NCBI GenBank assembly: GCA_029783825.1
Contig: JAREIK010001332.1
Coordinates: forward strand, 4,359,242-4,423,241
Direction of reading: 5' to 3'
Origin: Sapria himalayana
Taxonomy: Eukaryota; Streptophyta; Magnoliopsida; Malpighiales; Rafflesiaceae
Length of the DNA stretch: 64,000 nt
Below are positions 48,356 to 59,129 of this stretch, in pieces. The position numbers and the translations under genes are program-made. The notes below the pieces were generated by a model. That model saw only the letters and a list, made by a program, of their open reading frames with translations, made no database searches and had not been told where the DNA came from. Position 1 is the stretch's first letter, and each line of letters starts with the position of its first letter.

Positions 48356-49392
48356 AATATCCATGACTCCTATAATTAATTTGAATGTCATATCTCCTCT
48401 ATCATGAGGCTTATAATGACTGAAACAACTCTAATTAATAGTCATGTGTTATGACATGCTTGTGTCAATGTATAAGGTGTCCTCACCAATATGAGTGACA
48501 CATGCCTCGACAAAATGTATTCTTCCACCAATGGATGGCTCATTGACTACCAAGCCATCTTTCTCATAAGTTGCGAATTATGATGTCATGACCTATATTG
48601 GCACTTTTTCAAGTTTCTAATTAATCACTCTTGAAATGTCCATTTTTTCTACACTTATATCATTTCAAGTTCAGCCTATCCATACTCTTTGATATTTCTC
48701 TTTGCTTGGACTTACTTTCAGACCAATTTATTCCTTGGTCTTTAGTCCTCCCTCTCACAATCATTACTTCATTCAAGTATTTTCTCATAACTTTTTCTTC
48801 TCATATCACCCAACAAAATATTTTTAACTACTATCTCATAGGATAATCTTATTGCCGTACTACCAATAAATAATAATTGATTAATTAGTATCTAAAACTC
48901 ATATAGATATGAGGCAAATGAGGCATTCTCCTCCATTCACAAATTGAAAGATACTTATTTAGGCATAATTTTTAGACTAGCTACTTTCTCTAATAAAGCA
49001 TCTCTAGTTTTTTCAACAAGTTTTTATAGTTCTCTCATTAGAAATATTCACTAAGAACTTATATGTCAAACATAGTTGGACAAAGCCTCTTGCTCTTTGG
49101 TCAACCTTATCCCATTTTGATAGTATCCATAGATAATGTCTCTAATTCTTATCGCTCACTATTGGCTTTGAATCTTTTATTGTGGATCAATAATCTTTTA
49201 TAATTCAACTTTTATAATTCAAAACTATTCCTCCCAAATTTCTTTAACTCAACTCTATATGCCATTGAGTTTTGTCATTCTCTGATCTATAAACTAAACC
49301 TTCTTTCAATACAAAACATAGATCTTATGTAGGCTCTACACTAAACTATAACTCTAATACCAAATATTAAAATCTAGGATTTCTAACTATTG
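48356..49392 (-). pseudogene. Copia gag of split element
   Basis: The minus strand near 48665-48630 reads YKCRKNGHFKSD, the CCHC zinc knuckle (C-X2-C-X4-H) of Copia gag. The first Cys codon is changed to TGA, and the last Cys is not seen. Upstream minus-strand sequence to about 49300 is helix-like and compatible with the UBN2-type gag region, but no block is strong by eye. Its position immediately inside the primer-binding site supports the call. It is separated from its own pol (37200-39370) by Gypsy copy C. Confidence 0.58.
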
Positions 49393-49406
49393 GCTATAAT
49401 ACCAAA
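49393..49406 (-). other. Primer-binding site (initiator Met-tRNA type) of split Copia
   Basis: On the minus strand TTTGGTATTATAGC directly follows ...CCTAACA, the end of the 5' LTR. It resembles TGGTATCAGAGC, the standard Copia site complementary to the 3' end of tRNA-iMet, with two or three changes. Confidence 0.65.
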
Positions 49407-50356
49407 TGTTAGGAAACCACACTTAGCTATGATACTAAATAATAAAACTTCATAGGTACCAATGATGATCTCATATGAATAATGTTAGGGATCTCTATAG
49501 TACCTGAAATAATCTACCTCAAATTTTTAAGTCAGGATAATGGTTGGGGTTTAGTGTTTCTAAATAGGAAAATCAACCAAAAATAAAATTCTCATAGAAG
49601 AAAGACACACACCATGAGAGAAGAGGGAAGAGAGAGAAGAAGAGATGAGAGAATAATTTTTTCATTATTCACGCTTAGTGACTAAGTAACATTTCTAAAT
49701 TCACTCTCTCTCTCTGTCTCTCTTTCTCTTAGTTTATCTATCACATATTTTCTTGCAATCTCTTTTTGAAAATACTTTTACAAGCCCATTATTAGTAACC
49801 TAATAAAACCTTTTAAACTGAAGTTCAAGTCATGACAGCCTATAATATGTTATGGCTTCAATCATGCCTCTACCCTAGAGAACTAGTCATGACTTGTATC
49901 CTTATGTTACGAGTTACCACAACACAAACATTCTATTTCCATAATAAATTTACATCTTGAGTTGAGTTGTGACTTTATAATACAAGTCATTACTCTAAAG
50001 TTGTAATTTTTAATTGGTATTCCATCTTTAGTCTAGTCATGATTTTATAGGATCAAGTGTGACTCAATAATTATTATAGCTTTAGTCCAGTTTTGACTCC
50101 ACATAATAGAGCATGGCTCCTCAATAGATATTCTAACTTTAGTCTAATCATGACTCCATGTAACAAGGTCAAACTCCTTGGTAGTTTTTTCAGCTTTAGT
50201 CTATCATAACTACACAAAATATGGCTATGATTTCTTAGCAACTACTCCAAATTTAGTCTACTACAACTTTAGTCTAGTTGTTATTCCACAAAATAGGTGG
50301 TTGTGACTCTAATGCATAGATAGTAGCTTTAGAAAAGATATGAACTAATCCTAATA
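49407..50356 (-). repeat. 5' LTR of split Copia element
   Basis: Read on the plus strand it begins TGTTAGGAAACC after the primer-binding site and ends CTAATA at 50356. The 3' LTR end is TTAACA (37186), so the terminal CA has decayed here. The left part has purine-rich GAGAGAAGAAGAGA (about 49618-49652) and CTCTCTCTCTCTG (about 49704). The right part (49840-50300) is the same GTCATGACTCC minisatellite as in the 3' LTR. GTGTT follows at 50357 as a possible but unconfirmable target duplication. Confidence 0.7.
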
Positions 50357-51355
50357 GTGTTCACTTCAAGCTTATTGCCATAATTAGGCAAGAATTAGAG
50401 CTAACATTTTCCATTAAATCTATAAAAAGATGATAGTAGATATTTTATGAAAAAAGTTGTGATCATTTATAATAAAAAAAACATCTAGGAATAATATTTG
50501 TTGATAAGACATTTGAAGAACCTAAAGCATTAGGATGTAAATTATATGACTTGACATATCAAAATTTTCCATGGATTTCATAATCAGCAGCAGCCTGCAT
50601 TCTTGAACCTCGAAGATGAGCTACAAACTTCTTTGCTCCTCTCCTCTCTTGAGTATTTATAGACAACTACTTGAATTATGAAGTGATGCAATGAGAAAAA
50701 GAGAAGTCTTTTTCTTGGGGTTTTCATTTTTTAAGGAAATGAGATGAGAGATATGAACACTATTAGACACTCACAAAAGAGGATATAAATTACCTTTCTA
50801 TATGGAGGTCAAAAAGTAGGAAAATAGTGAGGTGATTTCACTACAATCACGCCTCAAAAAATAATTTATTTGTGGAGGTGGCTCAAATAAGTGTGAGAGA
50901 GGGAAGATAACATTATAAGAAGAGTGAACATTGTTGCTATGGAATGTGATGTGATTTATATTGGTGATGCCAACTCTATCAACTTGGTGATATAAGAGAG
51001 TGATTGCGGTGTTGATTTATCCATTTATTTTTTTATCACTCTAGTCTTGATTAGTTTTCATCCTATTATCATGGTCACTAAGAGATAATTAAGATGAGTA
51101 ATTATGGGACAATGAGAGTCACATGCCTTAGAGATACATGTTAAGAGATGAAGACAAGATGTTTTTTTTTTTGTTCTTATAAATGTCTAACATGTTTAAG
51201 TTATTCATTTAAACCTACTACCCATGAGAATGTTATATGATGAATATTATGTGAGTCATTTTGGTAAAGGCCGTTGGAAGCAAGTTATGGAGTCACTTAT
51301 TATTGCGAAGAGTAGAAAAAAGTCATTGTCTGCCATGGTAGGAGATATGTCTTGA
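50357..51355. other. Unclassified sequence flanking the split Copia element
   Basis: No transposon protein is recognisable. It contains the promoter-like segment at 50559-50665 and otherwise A+T-rich non-coding sequence. This is the best candidate in the window for non-transposon DNA, though an unknown LTR cannot be excluded. Confidence 0.4.
50559..50665 (-). promoter_or_regulatory. Possible core promoter and leader (minus strand)
   Basis: On the minus strand, CTATAAATACTC (50662-50651) is a textbook plant TATA box. It is followed by a purine-rich leader (AGAGAGGAGAGGAGC) and, about 50 bases on, an ATG at 50600 opening a 13-codon frame (MQAAADYEIHGKF) that stops at 50559. It could be an LTR promoter, a captured host promoter or a chance match. 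No longer coding sequence follows. Confidence 0.35.
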
Positions 51356-51359
51356 TTGA

Positions 51360-52010
51360 GGTATTTTTTTTATAGAATAAAATGTCGTGGTTACTTTTAC
51401 TATCATGACTAAAAAAAATTATTTATAGAACATAATATCATGGCAGCAATGGATATTGTGACTAAAAATTATTTGGTGTTATGCAATTTTGATTCCAACA
51501 TAGAAATGATATTGTATAATAATACTAAAAAATATCATATCTTTTCATACCAATTTCACACTTGGTCACCACAACATATAAATTATATTATTACCAAATT
51601 GTGTTTAAAACTAATGAAACAATGACTCAGAGATACTTTCATAGCCATGAATAATATATTTCATAATAAAAGATTATGGTAACTAGGTGGTAGAGTCATA
51701 GTGTGAAATGAATGCTATGACTTGTTTGTAGAGGCATGACCAAGAGAGGCAGGCTACCATGACTTCTCAACATGCACGTTCACATACTAGTATAAACATG
51801 TAATGATATCGATAATATTATGACTTCTTTCTTGCTCTTATGCCTTTCATTTTAACTTTCCAACAAGTACATCATTTATAGCTAATATATATTTGATCCC
51901 ACTATTATACATCCAAATCCAACAGAAATATAATTCAATAAAATACTATATCATAAAAATAATCAAAAAATACTAATAAAAACTCAATACTTTGAGTGTC
52001 GAACAGAACC
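51360..52010. repeat. Diverged LTR remnant related to the Gypsy LTR right end
   Basis: The succession of '..TCATGACTAAAAAAAATTAT..', 'GATTCC', 'ATGCTATGACTTGTTTG', 'TTCTTGCTCTTATGCC', 'CAAGTACATC..', 'AAAAATAATCAAAAAATACTA' and 'TGTCGAACAGAACC' parallels 24300-24790 of LTR 1 at low similarity. The left boundary is unclear. Confidence 0.4.
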
Positions 52011-52566
52011 AAAAAGCTTCTTTTTCTCTTTGTATTTCTTGAATAATCATTAGTTGTCAAAATAAAAGAAATTAGAGATACAATTATTCTTCATGTGTGT
52101 TGTTAGATAAAGCAACAAGTAATCATGATCGTGCATTTGAAAGTTATTTAAAACAAGAAAATGGGCACTCTTGGGTATATTATGGAACAAGGTAACACTA
52201 ACATAATGAAATGCAGAAAATCTTAAAGGTAGCTTTGGTATTGATATGTTTTTCACAACCATTGCACAAGTTGTAGAAGAAACTCAATTTTTATTGTTTT
52301 ATGCAACTAGATGGTTTGTTTTGTCCTATATCATGAATGTATATTTAATGTTTTGCTACTTTTAGTACATAGATGTGACCTATGGATCAACATAGTTTTT
52401 AATATCCATACTAGAGGGTTTTTGATGATAAAATCACATTGTGTTTGTCTTTGATATTGTGTTCAATATGTGAAATGTGAGCCGGTGAAATGTGTAAGTT
52501 TCAATTGTGCAGAAAGTGTGGCAGTGAGTGTGCAGTATAGTAATTGTGGATATATTAAGATAAAGA

Positions 52567-52702
52567 GAGGGGGGAGAGAGGGGGGGGGGGAGAGAGAGAG
52601 AGAGAGAGAGATAGATAGATAGATAGATTAATAGATAGATAAAAAAATAGATAGAGATAGATAGATAGATATATTAATAGATAGATAGAAAGATAGTGAA
52701 AG

Positions 52703-52733
<31 letters not shown>

Positions 52734-52735
52734 TA
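52567..52735. repeat. Compound (G)n (GA)n (GATA)n microsatellite
   Basis: A poly-G/GA start, then a run of GA dinucleotides, then several blocks of AGAT tetranucleotides broken by TTAAT, and a second GA run ending near 52732. It is in unit 1 of the tandem duplication. Confidence 0.92.
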
Positions 52736-53403
52736 TGTGTGTGAGTAAAATCTTTTAATTTTAGTGTTGATGTGCTGCAAAATAATTGTAACTGCTGTGT
52801 ATTTTTTATTACTATGTCTAGTTTATTGAAAAGTGTAATGCTATGGATTAATTGAATAATCTATTGACTGTTGTACTATTGGTTTATATTTTATGAGACA
52901 TACATTGTTGAATATTCTCCAAGTTAACTTGAAATTGGGTAATTGGTATAACACATATCTGAAAACAAAAACCTAATTCCACTCTACCAATCTCTTGCAA
53001 ATAAATTTATTGGTATCCATCTAAGTTTCAAAGCCAGCTATTCATAATTGAGCTTACGATCCCATGAGATTTTTATGTGATAACAAACTTTTTCCAAATA
53101 ATATTATTATCTAGAATCAATATCATGACATTGACACTTATATAATCAAATTTTATGATGTTGAAAATGTTCCACATAACAAAACATGATGCAAATCAAT
53201 ATCTTTGTTATGTTTAAGTTCATAGCTGCGTCATGAAGGTCAACATAGTTTTTTCCCATTAAATTGAGAGGTTCCATGGTAAAATTTCATTTTATTTGTC
53301 TTTTATATTATGTAGAAAATGTATTCAATACGACCGTGTGCAATGTGTTGAAAGTGTGGTAGTAAATGTGTTCACTATAATGGATGTGGATTCATTAAGA
53401 TTG

Positions 53404-53420
53404 TGTGTGTGTGTGTGTGC
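53404..53420. repeat. (GT)n microsatellite
   Basis: About eight GT units at the position in unit 2 that corresponds to the GA/GATA tract of unit 1. Confidence 0.85.
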
Positions 53421-53699
53421 ATTCCTACAATTTTAGTTTGTGTATCTTGTGAAATAATTGTAATTATTGAATATTTATCACAATATATAGCTTATCGATA
53501 AGTGCATTGTCATCAATTTTATTGAATATTCCATTGAATACTCTTTTGAATATTGTACTATTATTTTATATTTTATAAGATATATATTGTTAAATATTCT
53601 GCATAGTAACTCGAAATTGGATAATCAGCAAACATATTTCTTTAAATACAAATTTAATCCCTCTGAATTAATTATTTAAAAACTAATTTATTGATATTA

Positions 53700-55300
53700 G
53701 TCATAGTTTTTGATGCCTAACAAATTTATAGGTGATAACAAATATTTGCCAAATAGTTTATCTAATTTGATGGTGAGAAATATATTCCTAGTAAACACAG
53801 AAAAAAATATTTACCATAAAATTATGATAGAGAAAAGTTCATCTATTTTTTATAGAAAAAAGTAGTTTGTAGTACAATTGTAGTTGATGTTTCATTGGTG
53901 AATAACAAACTAGTTGGGGAAATATATATGACCAGCAAACATAAAAAACATCTCTAAAAATTTTTTTTTTCAATAAATAAGCATGGAAAATACATTAGAA
54001 AAGAAATTAAATTAATTATAACTTCATCCTAGAGGATCCTCACTAGAAATCTCTTTTAAATATCTAGTTTGATGTCCTTGATCATTTTGCATTGTACATT
54101 AATAATTCAAATATTGCAAAACAAAATTGCAAGTAAGCTCGAATTGTAGGTGGTTGTTATCTTTCCATCTAGAAGTTTACTTACATCTTCATCTATTCAT
54201 GATTAATTATATAGATGAATTTCCACAACAAAATTATTTAATAGGTCTAACATTTTTTTCTTTTTACTAATCATCAATTTACACATTCTTATCACCATAA
54301 TGCATGGTCTCATAAAAATTAATAACTTGAGGTGGATGCTTTGATTCACCCTTCTATTATAAAATTCACATTTAAACAAGGATGCATCGAAATAAATATT
54401 TATATTGTTTAAGATTAAAAAGATTACATTTAATTATTATTTTAATATAATGATGGACTATTTTATTCATGCCATATCTACTATTGAAGACATTTTTGTG
54501 TAATTTTCATTATTTACTATAAAAACATAATATATTGAAATTCAATAAATAAATAAAAATAATTAATTTTAATATTATAATAAGTGTCACTAAAATTTCA
54601 TGATCTGATCAATAGTTGCACACTCAATCCTAGTTATTCTAGAAGTGACATCTATGAGCCAAAATTATTCAAATTGCCAAAATTCATTCCATATATTATT
54701 CTTCTAAAAACCAATCACATGTAGATTATTTGAATGTCACTCTAAATAAAATAATTTTGAAAATAAAAAAAATCTCTAATATATTGAAATAATGTGATCA
54801 CTAGCCATGATAGAAGTCAAAGTTCAAGGGCACAAATGCTCAACCACACCTGATGAAATCACATGTGAAGATTAAAGGTGAAGCATGCTTGAACTAATGT
54901 GTACTAGAGTTGAAGTGTACTAGATAAGAATCAAGTCAAAAAATGATGGAACTAAAGTGTGTTGGAGTTGAAAGACCCTAGAGCTAAGTTATCTTAGAGA
55001 TGAAATGCATATAGTGGACCAAAGTACATTATAATAGAGTTACAATAAAAGTGTTTCAACAAAAAAATAATGGTCATAAAGAAAAAAAAAGGTCTTTGAT
55101 GATTATAATAACATTAACACAAAATGAAATTGAGTCAACATGAAAATTTAGGACAATATAGACTCTACATGAGCAATATTAATGGTATTTTAAAATACTA
55201 TCAATATAATTGTAATTATTTTTTGTTTAATTTAAAAAACTTTATTCATAAAATATTATTATATGAGAGTTATATTGATAGTATTTTAGACATTATTAGC
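53700..55300. other. A+T-rich sequence without recognisable gene
   Basis: No conserved coding block or RNA gene. A short imperfect repeat of GTGTACTAGAGTTGAAG type occurs at about 54898-54985, and a TTGATAGTATTTTA-like repeat at about 55190-55330, just left of the next Copia element. Confidence 0.5.
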
Positions 55301-55314
55301 ATAATCCTAAATTG

Positions 55315-56707
55315 ATAGTATTTTAAAAGAAAGTTATGTTGATTGTTTTTCTTTTAATTAATTTACATCATTTTCTTGTTTTAATGAATGAATTTGCAAT
55401 AAGCTAGATTTGTAAAAATATGTGCCTTTTATTCTACATAATAGATAATTGGGTGCATAGAGTTTGGCTTATGCATGAAGATCAAATCATTACTTCTTGT
55501 ATTATATAAGTTTGTTATTCATAGTCTTGATAGAACTGAACAATCTAACAGTAAGATTATAGCACAAAATTTCAGTAGGTATATCTTGACTATGAAGAAT
55601 GGTAAACTTCTAACTTATGGGACTAGTATACTTGTGTGTATTGAATGGGACCACTATGGTATGATTATTCTGTATTGACATGTAAAATAAATTACACTAT
55701 TATTATTATAAGTATAATCACTCTTATACTTGAAGTAATTAACATTCATGTGTACTTGTTAATAGTTATTTTGATTTATAAAGAATAAGATCTAGAAATA
55801 GATTTATAAGCTCTATGAATTAGATAACTTTGTCAAGTGTATGATAAATATTGATTATTTATGAAATCTATGTCCTATTTGAAGGATTGATGATGCTCCT
55901 TAAGGAAGCTTATATATTATGATATTGAAAAACCTTGTAGGTGGATTATTTCAAATAAGTTAAGTGATTCTTGAGAAAATAATTAGAGATTAATTAAATT
56001 AGATTGTCAGTTATTTAATTTAATCAATGAGTATCTATAATCTAAACATGAGCATTTAATAAGTGTTAAAATAATAAAAGACACAAATTATTTTAAATAA
56101 ATGAGGAAGAGTAATTATAATTATGTAGTGATATGAATTATAATTAATATAAATTATGGTATAATTTAATTTATATTTGGAGCCCAAAATCTTTTTTAGG
56201 TCAAAGTCCTTTCTATATACTTATCAAGTGCTATAAGTAATATTTTAAAGATTTTGTTTATTTGTTTAGAATATATGTGTGCATATAATAGGAATAATTA
56301 ATTTGATTAAAATTGATTTTTTTATTTTATTATTAATTCAAATTAATTGATTTATATTTAATTATTTTTGGTTATATATATAATAAATATATTCTTTTAA
56401 AATTAGAAGAAACTGAATTTTTCACATTCTTAAATATTTTTTACGAATTGATGTAACATGCATCAATTAATATTCTATTTTTATTTATATTATTGTGGCA
56501 CGAATGAGGCTACTCCACCATAGTGTCGCACATCTTTCTCGTTGAAATGGTGGAACAAGAGTGCTATGGTCGATGACTTTGGCGATGGCACATGCTCCGT
56601 TTGAGGTATGTTGTTTTTATTAAAACAATGATAGTTTTAAACAAAGAAAACAATCACATCCCTTGCACATTGTTGCGAAGAAGGATTTTTGAACCGGAGC
56701 TACCATA
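55315..56707 (+). repeat. 5' LTR of plus-strand Copia element
   Basis: The first 350 bases align with the 3' LTR at 62091-62330. The left boundary is blurred: TGTTGATTG.. stands at 55336 against TGTTGGAAC in the 3' LTR. The right boundary is set by the primer-binding site. The length of about 1.4 kb cannot be checked, because the 3' LTR is truncated. Confidence 0.55.
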
Positions 56708-56711
56708 AAAA

Positions 56712-56723
56712 TGGTATTAGAGG
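56712..56723 (+). other. Primer-binding site (initiator Met-tRNA type) of plus-strand Copia
   Basis: TGGTATTAGAGG against the standard TGGTATCAGAGC; two differences. Confidence 0.55.
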
Positions 56724-56939
56724 GGAAGTGATGATATCATGCATGGATGTATTAGGTTTTACTAGTGTGGGTATTGAATAGATTATCTCATTAATTAAAT
56801 AGAGGCATTCTAACCTCTGTTGACTAGTTAAGTAGCCCAATTATATTTTTATTGATTATGTAATTATGTGTGTGTGATTTTTTTCATTGGGGTGTAATAT
56901 ATCTTTTTGATTTTTCCCTTCATTTGAGGCTTCTGTAAT

Positions 56940-57300
56940 GATAGAGGAACTCTTAGTAGGTGATGGTGATTATGGTGGTTATCATGGCCAACAATATTGA
57001 CGGTGGTGGTTGTCATGGCCAATGATAGTGTCGATGGTGGTAGTTGTAGCGAGTGATGGTGCTTGTGGTGGTTGTCACATCCAATGAAAATGCCATTGGT
57101 GGTCGGCATGGCAAACAAAAATGCTAGCGGTGGTTTTCATGACCAATGATAGTGTCGGTGGTGATTGTAGTTGCCAATGACATTGCTGCTAATGGTAGTC
57201 ATAGCTAGAAATAGTACTTGTAGTGGTTGATGTAGCCAATGATGGTGCTTCTAGTGGTGATCACAGCTGACAATGGCATACATGGTAGAGCTCACGGTGG
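56940..57300. repeat. Minisatellite in the Copia leader
   Basis: About nine to ten imperfect copies of a unit of about 35-40 bp, core GGTGGTTGTCATGGCCAATG followed by ATAGTGTC or a variant. On the minus strand one frame reads as repeats rich in DNHH/HHHH, a by-product of the unit. It lies between the primer-binding site and gag; no coding function is evident. Confidence 0.8.
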
Positions 57301-58319
57301 CAGAGGCAGAAAATGCTAGAGACCACGGCCAAATGTTTTCTATCCCGATCAGATTACACCATGGAAGATTCTATGTTATTTTTTTGGGATACTACTCTGA
57401 ACCATTACAATCTAAACAAAGCAGATTCTACCTAGTTTAGGACACTATCCCAAGCCTTAAACTTCCTCATGGAAAGTCTAAGGTTATAGTGCCTTTAAAC
57501 AAATATAGTTGGGTTGTTCAACATTTAGATACAAGTAATACTTAGTCATAATGTATTTGTAACATGTTTTGTGAATATATATATGTTGTGACATGTCTTA
57601 TGAATGTATATAAGCATACCAACTTGATTTGATTGGTGCATGTATATAAGTATACCAATTTGTATGATTGTTGTGTGTTGAAAATAGTGAGTTTGCATAA
57701 CATTCATACATACACATTTCACAAATCTTCAATTTTAAAATATCTAAGTGGGCGAGAAAATTCATTAATAATGAATCTCATGGTTTCAATCACTAGTTTA
57801 AAGATTATACAAGTCAGTTAGTTTGTTAGTCTTTATGCCTTCCCCTTATTAGACTGACTAGATTTGCAAGTATACTTAGCAAAAATCACCATAAGGCAAT
57901 TCTATGAATTTTTTAAAAGAATCACTTCTCCATCTAAAAGATTCATTTAAGAATCAATTAGTTTAGAATTGAGTGATAGTTTATAGTTAACTATGAATAA
58001 TAGCATCCTTTCTATCTGAGTCATGGCTATTATTTGTAGGATTGAAGATAAGTCATTAGTTTAATCTTATTTGGCATGACCTATTACCTAGATAGCAAGA
58101 TTAAATAAGAATTAACATATCTAAACAAATAATGATTAGTAGAAATTATCCCATGAGACATACTGTCCATAGAGTACTAGATTGATGATGAATTCATTCA
58201 AGATTTGGTGGAGGGAACCGATTCTTGTGATAGAATTCAACCTAATAAGCTCATTATAAATTTTTTGGGTGTTTTTAAAAAAAATTCATTCAACCACCTT
58301 TCCACTATTCTCAAAGAGA

Positions 58320-58970
58320 ATAAAATTGATGGAATTAATTACATAGATTAGGAAAAAACTAAGACATTATCTTGACAGTTGAGATCTAAAAATTTGTACT
58401 CATAGATATATGCCTAGATAAACTTCATGAAGGGGCACCTGATGAGGAAGTTAGGTCTTATGGAAAAATGGGTAAATGCTAATGAGATGTTATGGTATTA
58501 TATTTTGGCTTTTATGTCAAATATAGTCCAACATCAACATGAGTCCATGACTATTTTTTATGATCTGATGTCTAATCTCAAAAAAATATTTAAGAATCAG
58601 ATTCATTCTACTAGACAAAAAGCCATGAGTGATATGATGAATACTACCACATTGCTAAAAATATTTTAGTTAGGGATCATGTTCTAATGATGATTAGACT
58701 TCTGAATGAACTAGAGATCCTTAGAGCTGAAATTGATATGAATACTCAAATTGACATTATTCTACTATCATTACTAGATTTTTATAGTCAATTCTACTTA
58801 TACTATTACATGAATAAACTTGATTGGACATTAGCATAATTACTTAAATAATTGGTATCTATTGAAAGTATTATCATTAAATCATTTGAAGTATTTGTGG
58901 TTGAAAAATCTTCTTCTAACCCAAAAGGTATGAATGAGAAAAATTTTCAAAAATATGCTCATGTTCAATA
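58320..58970 (+). pseudogene. Copia gag (UBN2-type)
   Basis: The plus strand from 58427 reads GLMEKWVNANEMLWYYILAF, a MSNIVQHQHESMTIFYDLM stretch and MSDMMNT. This is the 'YEKWVNANE..RCYILASM.NVLQHQHE.M....DMM..L..MF....R..R..AM..LMNT' core of gag. The upstream part has NGTNY-like and KLRHYLDS pieces near 58340-58400. Downstream, LLNELEILRAEIDMNTQIDI (about 58695-58755), YYMNKLDWTLA and VEKSSSNPKGMN complete the domain. A zinc knuckle is only vaguely traceable near 59020-59050. Frame breaks occur near 58430, 58667 and 58840. Confidence 0.84.
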
Positions 58971-59129
58971 GATAGCTCTTAAGACACAAGTAGGAGTGAA
59001 AATGTCAAAGGGATAATATTTTCATTATAAGCAATCAAGGCATTGTAAGAAGTAGTATCTAATTTATCTCAGCAAGGTTAATAATCAAGATATTTTCTAA
59101 ATTACTAGAAGTTGAAACATATTTAAGGG

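Larger units (their letters stand above)
52370..53690. repeat. Diverged tandem duplication (two units, about 0.85 kb period)
   Basis: Unit 1 (about 52390-52980) and unit 2 (about 53240-53660) share blocks in order: ATCAACATAGTTTTT, AAGTGTGGCAGTGAGTGTG / AAGTGTGGTAGTAAATGTG, GTGGAT.TATTAAGAT, a microsatellite, AATAATTGTAA.T, TGTACTATT..TTTATATTTTAT, TTGTTGAATATTCT, ACTTGAAATTGG / ACTCGAAATTGG. Both are followed by GTGATAACAAA (53087 and 53731), similar to the start of some Copia LTRs, so the units may be solo or tandem LTRs. No coding sequence. Confidence 0.6.

Noticed and set aside
48631..48846. Plus-strand open frame of 71 codons
   Set aside because: Antisense to the Copia gag zinc knuckle on the minus strand.
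56864..57118. His/Asn-rich minus-strand open frame (metal-binding-like)
   Set aside because: The His runs come from translating a DNA minisatellite; there is no start context or conservation to support a protein.
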